From Alphaproteobacteria bacterium (GTDB lineage: Bacteria; Pseudomonadota; Alphaproteobacteria; UBA6615), in NCBI GenBank assembly GCA_013003285.1, contig JABDJY010000505.1, forward strand, positions 1-14,998: DNA of 14,998 nucleotides, in the 5' to 3' direction. A program made the position numbers and the translations under genes. Shown here in pieces: positions 13,855 to 14,998 of the stretch. The number at the start of each line of letters is the position of its first letter. The stretch's first letter is position 1. The notes beneath the pieces are model-generated. The model searched no databases. It saw only the letters and a program-made list of their open reading frames with translations, and was not told where the DNA came from.

Positions 13855-14571
13855 TTATCTGTTGTTGCCGAACAGATGCAGCAGCATCAGGAACAGGTTG
13901 ATGAAGTCGAGATAGAGACGCAGCGCGCCCATGATCGCCTTCTTGCCGGCGACTTCCGAACCGTCGACGGCGCTGTACATCTCTTTGATTTTCTGGGTGT
14001 CATAGGCGGTCAGGCCGGTGAAGATCAGCACGCCCAATACCGATACGACGAACTGGACCATTGTCGAGCCGATGAAGATGTTGACGATGCTGGCCAGGAT
14101 GATGCCGATCAGACCCATGAACAGGAACGAGCCCCAGCCGGTCAAATCGCGTTTGGTGGTGTAGCCGTACAGGCTCATCGCCGCGAAAGTAGCTGCCGTA
14201 ATAAAGAATACCCGCGCGATGCTTTCGCCGGTATAGACGACAAAGACCGAGGCCAACGACAGCCCCATAAGGCCGGCGAATATCCAATAGGTGAGCTGTG
14301 CGGATGCGGCGGACATCTTGTTGATGCGCGCGCTCAAGAAGAACACCATGCCGAGCGGCGCCAAGATCACGACCCAGACAAGGCCGCTGCCGAATATGGC
14401 GTTAAACACAGCCGGCGTTGAGGCGACGATGAATGCCACCGCACCAGTCAGCGCCAGACCGGTCGTCATGTAGTTGTAGACGCGCAGCATATAGGCGCGC
14501 AGACCCTCATCGATCTGAGCATCGGTGCCCGCGCGGCCCAAAACAACGCCGCGGTTAAACTGGTCAGACAT
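13855..14571 (-). CDS. Bax inhibitor-1 / YccA-YbhL family membrane protein
   Basis: A 238-residue inner-membrane protein with seven predicted helices. The N-terminal DEGLRAYMLRVYNYMTTGLALTG and the C-terminal TGLTAYDTQKIK and LYLDFINLFLMLLHLFG are family signatures. Asp191 and Asp222 correspond to the pair of aspartates that sense pH and gate calcium leak in the bacterial homologue YetJ. Members are linked to calcium leak or to modulation of FtsH protease; which applies here is unknown. The start at 14571 (MSDQF) follows AGAGGT at 14576-14581. An ATG-like start farther up at 14604 would add 11 residues that are unlike the family. A promoter is suggested at 14626-14654 and a terminator follows the gene, so it is probably a single-gene transcript. 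Confidence 0.93.
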   Translation of the reverse strand: MSDQFNRGVVLGRAGTDAQIDEGLRAYMLRVYNYMTTGLALTGAVAFIVASTPAVFNAIFGSGLVWVVILAPLGMVFFLSARINKMSAASAQLTYWIFAGLMGLSLASVFVVYTGESIARVFFITAATFAAMSLYGYTTKRDLTGWGSFLFMGLIGIILASIVNIFIGSTMVQFVVSVLGVLIFTGLTAYDTQKIKEMYSAVDGSEVAGKKAIMGALRLYLDFINLFLMLLHLFGNNR

Positions 14572-14625
14572 ATTTACCTCTTCATTCCCGTGAGAGCCGC
14601 CCATAGGGGTAGCTCTAGTGTGGCA

Positions 14626-14654
14626 AATATGGGGGTTCGCGGTCGCTAAATCAA
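14626..14654 (-). promoter_or_regulatory. Putative sigma70-type promoter of the Bax-inhibitor gene
   Basis: On the minus strand TTGATT (14649-14654) and CATATT (14626-14631) are separated by exactly 17 bases. Each is a 4- or 5-of-6 match to consensus. It would give a 5' leader of about 45-50 bases ending in the ribosome site at 14576-14581. Confidence 0.45.
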
Positions 14655-14715
14655 CCGGGAATGCGTTGGATTTATTGTGATCGTGAACGGCTAACTATCT
14701 GAAATAAATGTATAT

Positions 14716-14998
14716 TCATGATTTGATAAGGCCGGTGTCAGCCGCCGCAACCGCCACAACAAGTCCCAATGCCAAAATACCTAGCCCGCTCGCCAGGATC
14801 ACTGGCACAATTGGCGCCAATGCCGCGGACAGGATGACGCTCAAGGCGAAGCGAGCATAGGGTCGCCAAATGACCGGCGATTCATGCCGCAGGACCGGCA
14901 CCGCCACCGAGGCTAGCAGCAAGATGTAATGGATCGCGCCAACGGCGATCACCCAGCCATCGACCCTGCCGCTACGCCATAACAGCACCGCCACCGAG
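14716..14998 (-). CDS. Membrane protein, C-terminal part, perhaps CDP-alcohol phosphatidyltransferase (5' partial)
   Basis: The frame is open to the right edge; about 93 codons are visible. A GTG at 14994 could be a start but more likely lies inside a longer protein. The visible part has two to three hydrophobic helices (GWVIAVGAIHYILLLASVAVP; a middle helix with SAALAPIVPVIL; and a final GILALGLVVAVAAA helix). The spacing of these helices and the LAPIVP phrase resemble the C-termini of CDP-alcohol phosphatidyltransferases, whose catalytic DG..AR..G motif would lie outside the window. No catalytic residue is visible, so the family call is tentative. It is separated from the Bax-inhibitor gene by ~145 bases containing that gene's promoter. 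Confidence 0.4.
   Translation of the reverse strand, partial: SVAVLLWRSGRVDGWVIAVGAIHYILLLASVAVPVLRHESPVIWRPYARFALSVILSAALAPIVPVILASGLGILALGLVVAVAAADTGLIKS

Overview
The window looks like the chromosome of a GC-rich alphaproteobacterium (Rhodospirillales-like, possibly marine; this is inferred from gene families and base composition, not from a marker gene). Genes are packed closely, no gap between genes exceeds about 170 bases, and I see no tRNA, rRNA, CRISPR array, insertion sequence or prophage gene.

Layout. (1) 3-647, + strand: the C-terminal membrane part of a TcuB/CitB-type electron-transfer protein, cut by the left edge. (2) 675-2978, - strand: a very large Sel1-repeat lipoprotein with 18 exact 36-residue repeats, broken by one in-frame amber codon where a conserved tryptophan should be. 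(3) 3101-3871, + strand: a crotonase-fold (enoyl-CoA hydratase/isomerase) protein. (4) 6650 down to 3889, - strand: a tight set of glutathione S-transferase, CodA/AtzC-like amidohydrolase and a GNAT acetyltransferase; the last is frameshifted near its start. (5) 6744-10748, + strand and divergent from (4): two small cupins, a 3-hydroxyacyl-CoA/carnitine-type dehydrogenase, an Old Yellow Enzyme reductase, and a fusion of an HCCA-isomerase (DsbA/GST-kappa) domain with a PaaI-type hotdog thioesterase. (6) 10770-11543, - strand: a stand-alone HD-GYP phosphodiesterase, divergent from an MFS transporter (11710-12996, + strand) across a region rich in inverted and direct repeats. (7) 12993-13754, - strand: a short-chain dehydrogenase whose stop codon overlaps that of the MFS gene. 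(8) 13855-14571, - strand: a Bax-inhibitor-1 family membrane protein with a strong terminator behind it. (9) 14716 to the right edge, - strand: the C-terminus of a membrane protein, perhaps a CDP-alcohol phosphatidyltransferase.

How the genes may work together. The divergent sets at 3.9-10.7 kb, with the crotonase before them and the MFS carrier and SDR after them, combine a hydrolase, a glutathione transferase, an ene-reductase, a hydroxyacid or hydroxyacyl dehydrogenase, an isomerase and a thioesterase. This is the toolkit expected for breaking down an unsaturated, cyclic or N-containing small molecule. The substrate cannot be read from the sequence.

The points most worth following are the isomerase-thioesterase fusion, the two single-base gene breaks (amber in the Sel1 gene, one-base loss in the GNAT gene), and the repeat-rich intergenic region between HD-GYP and MFS.
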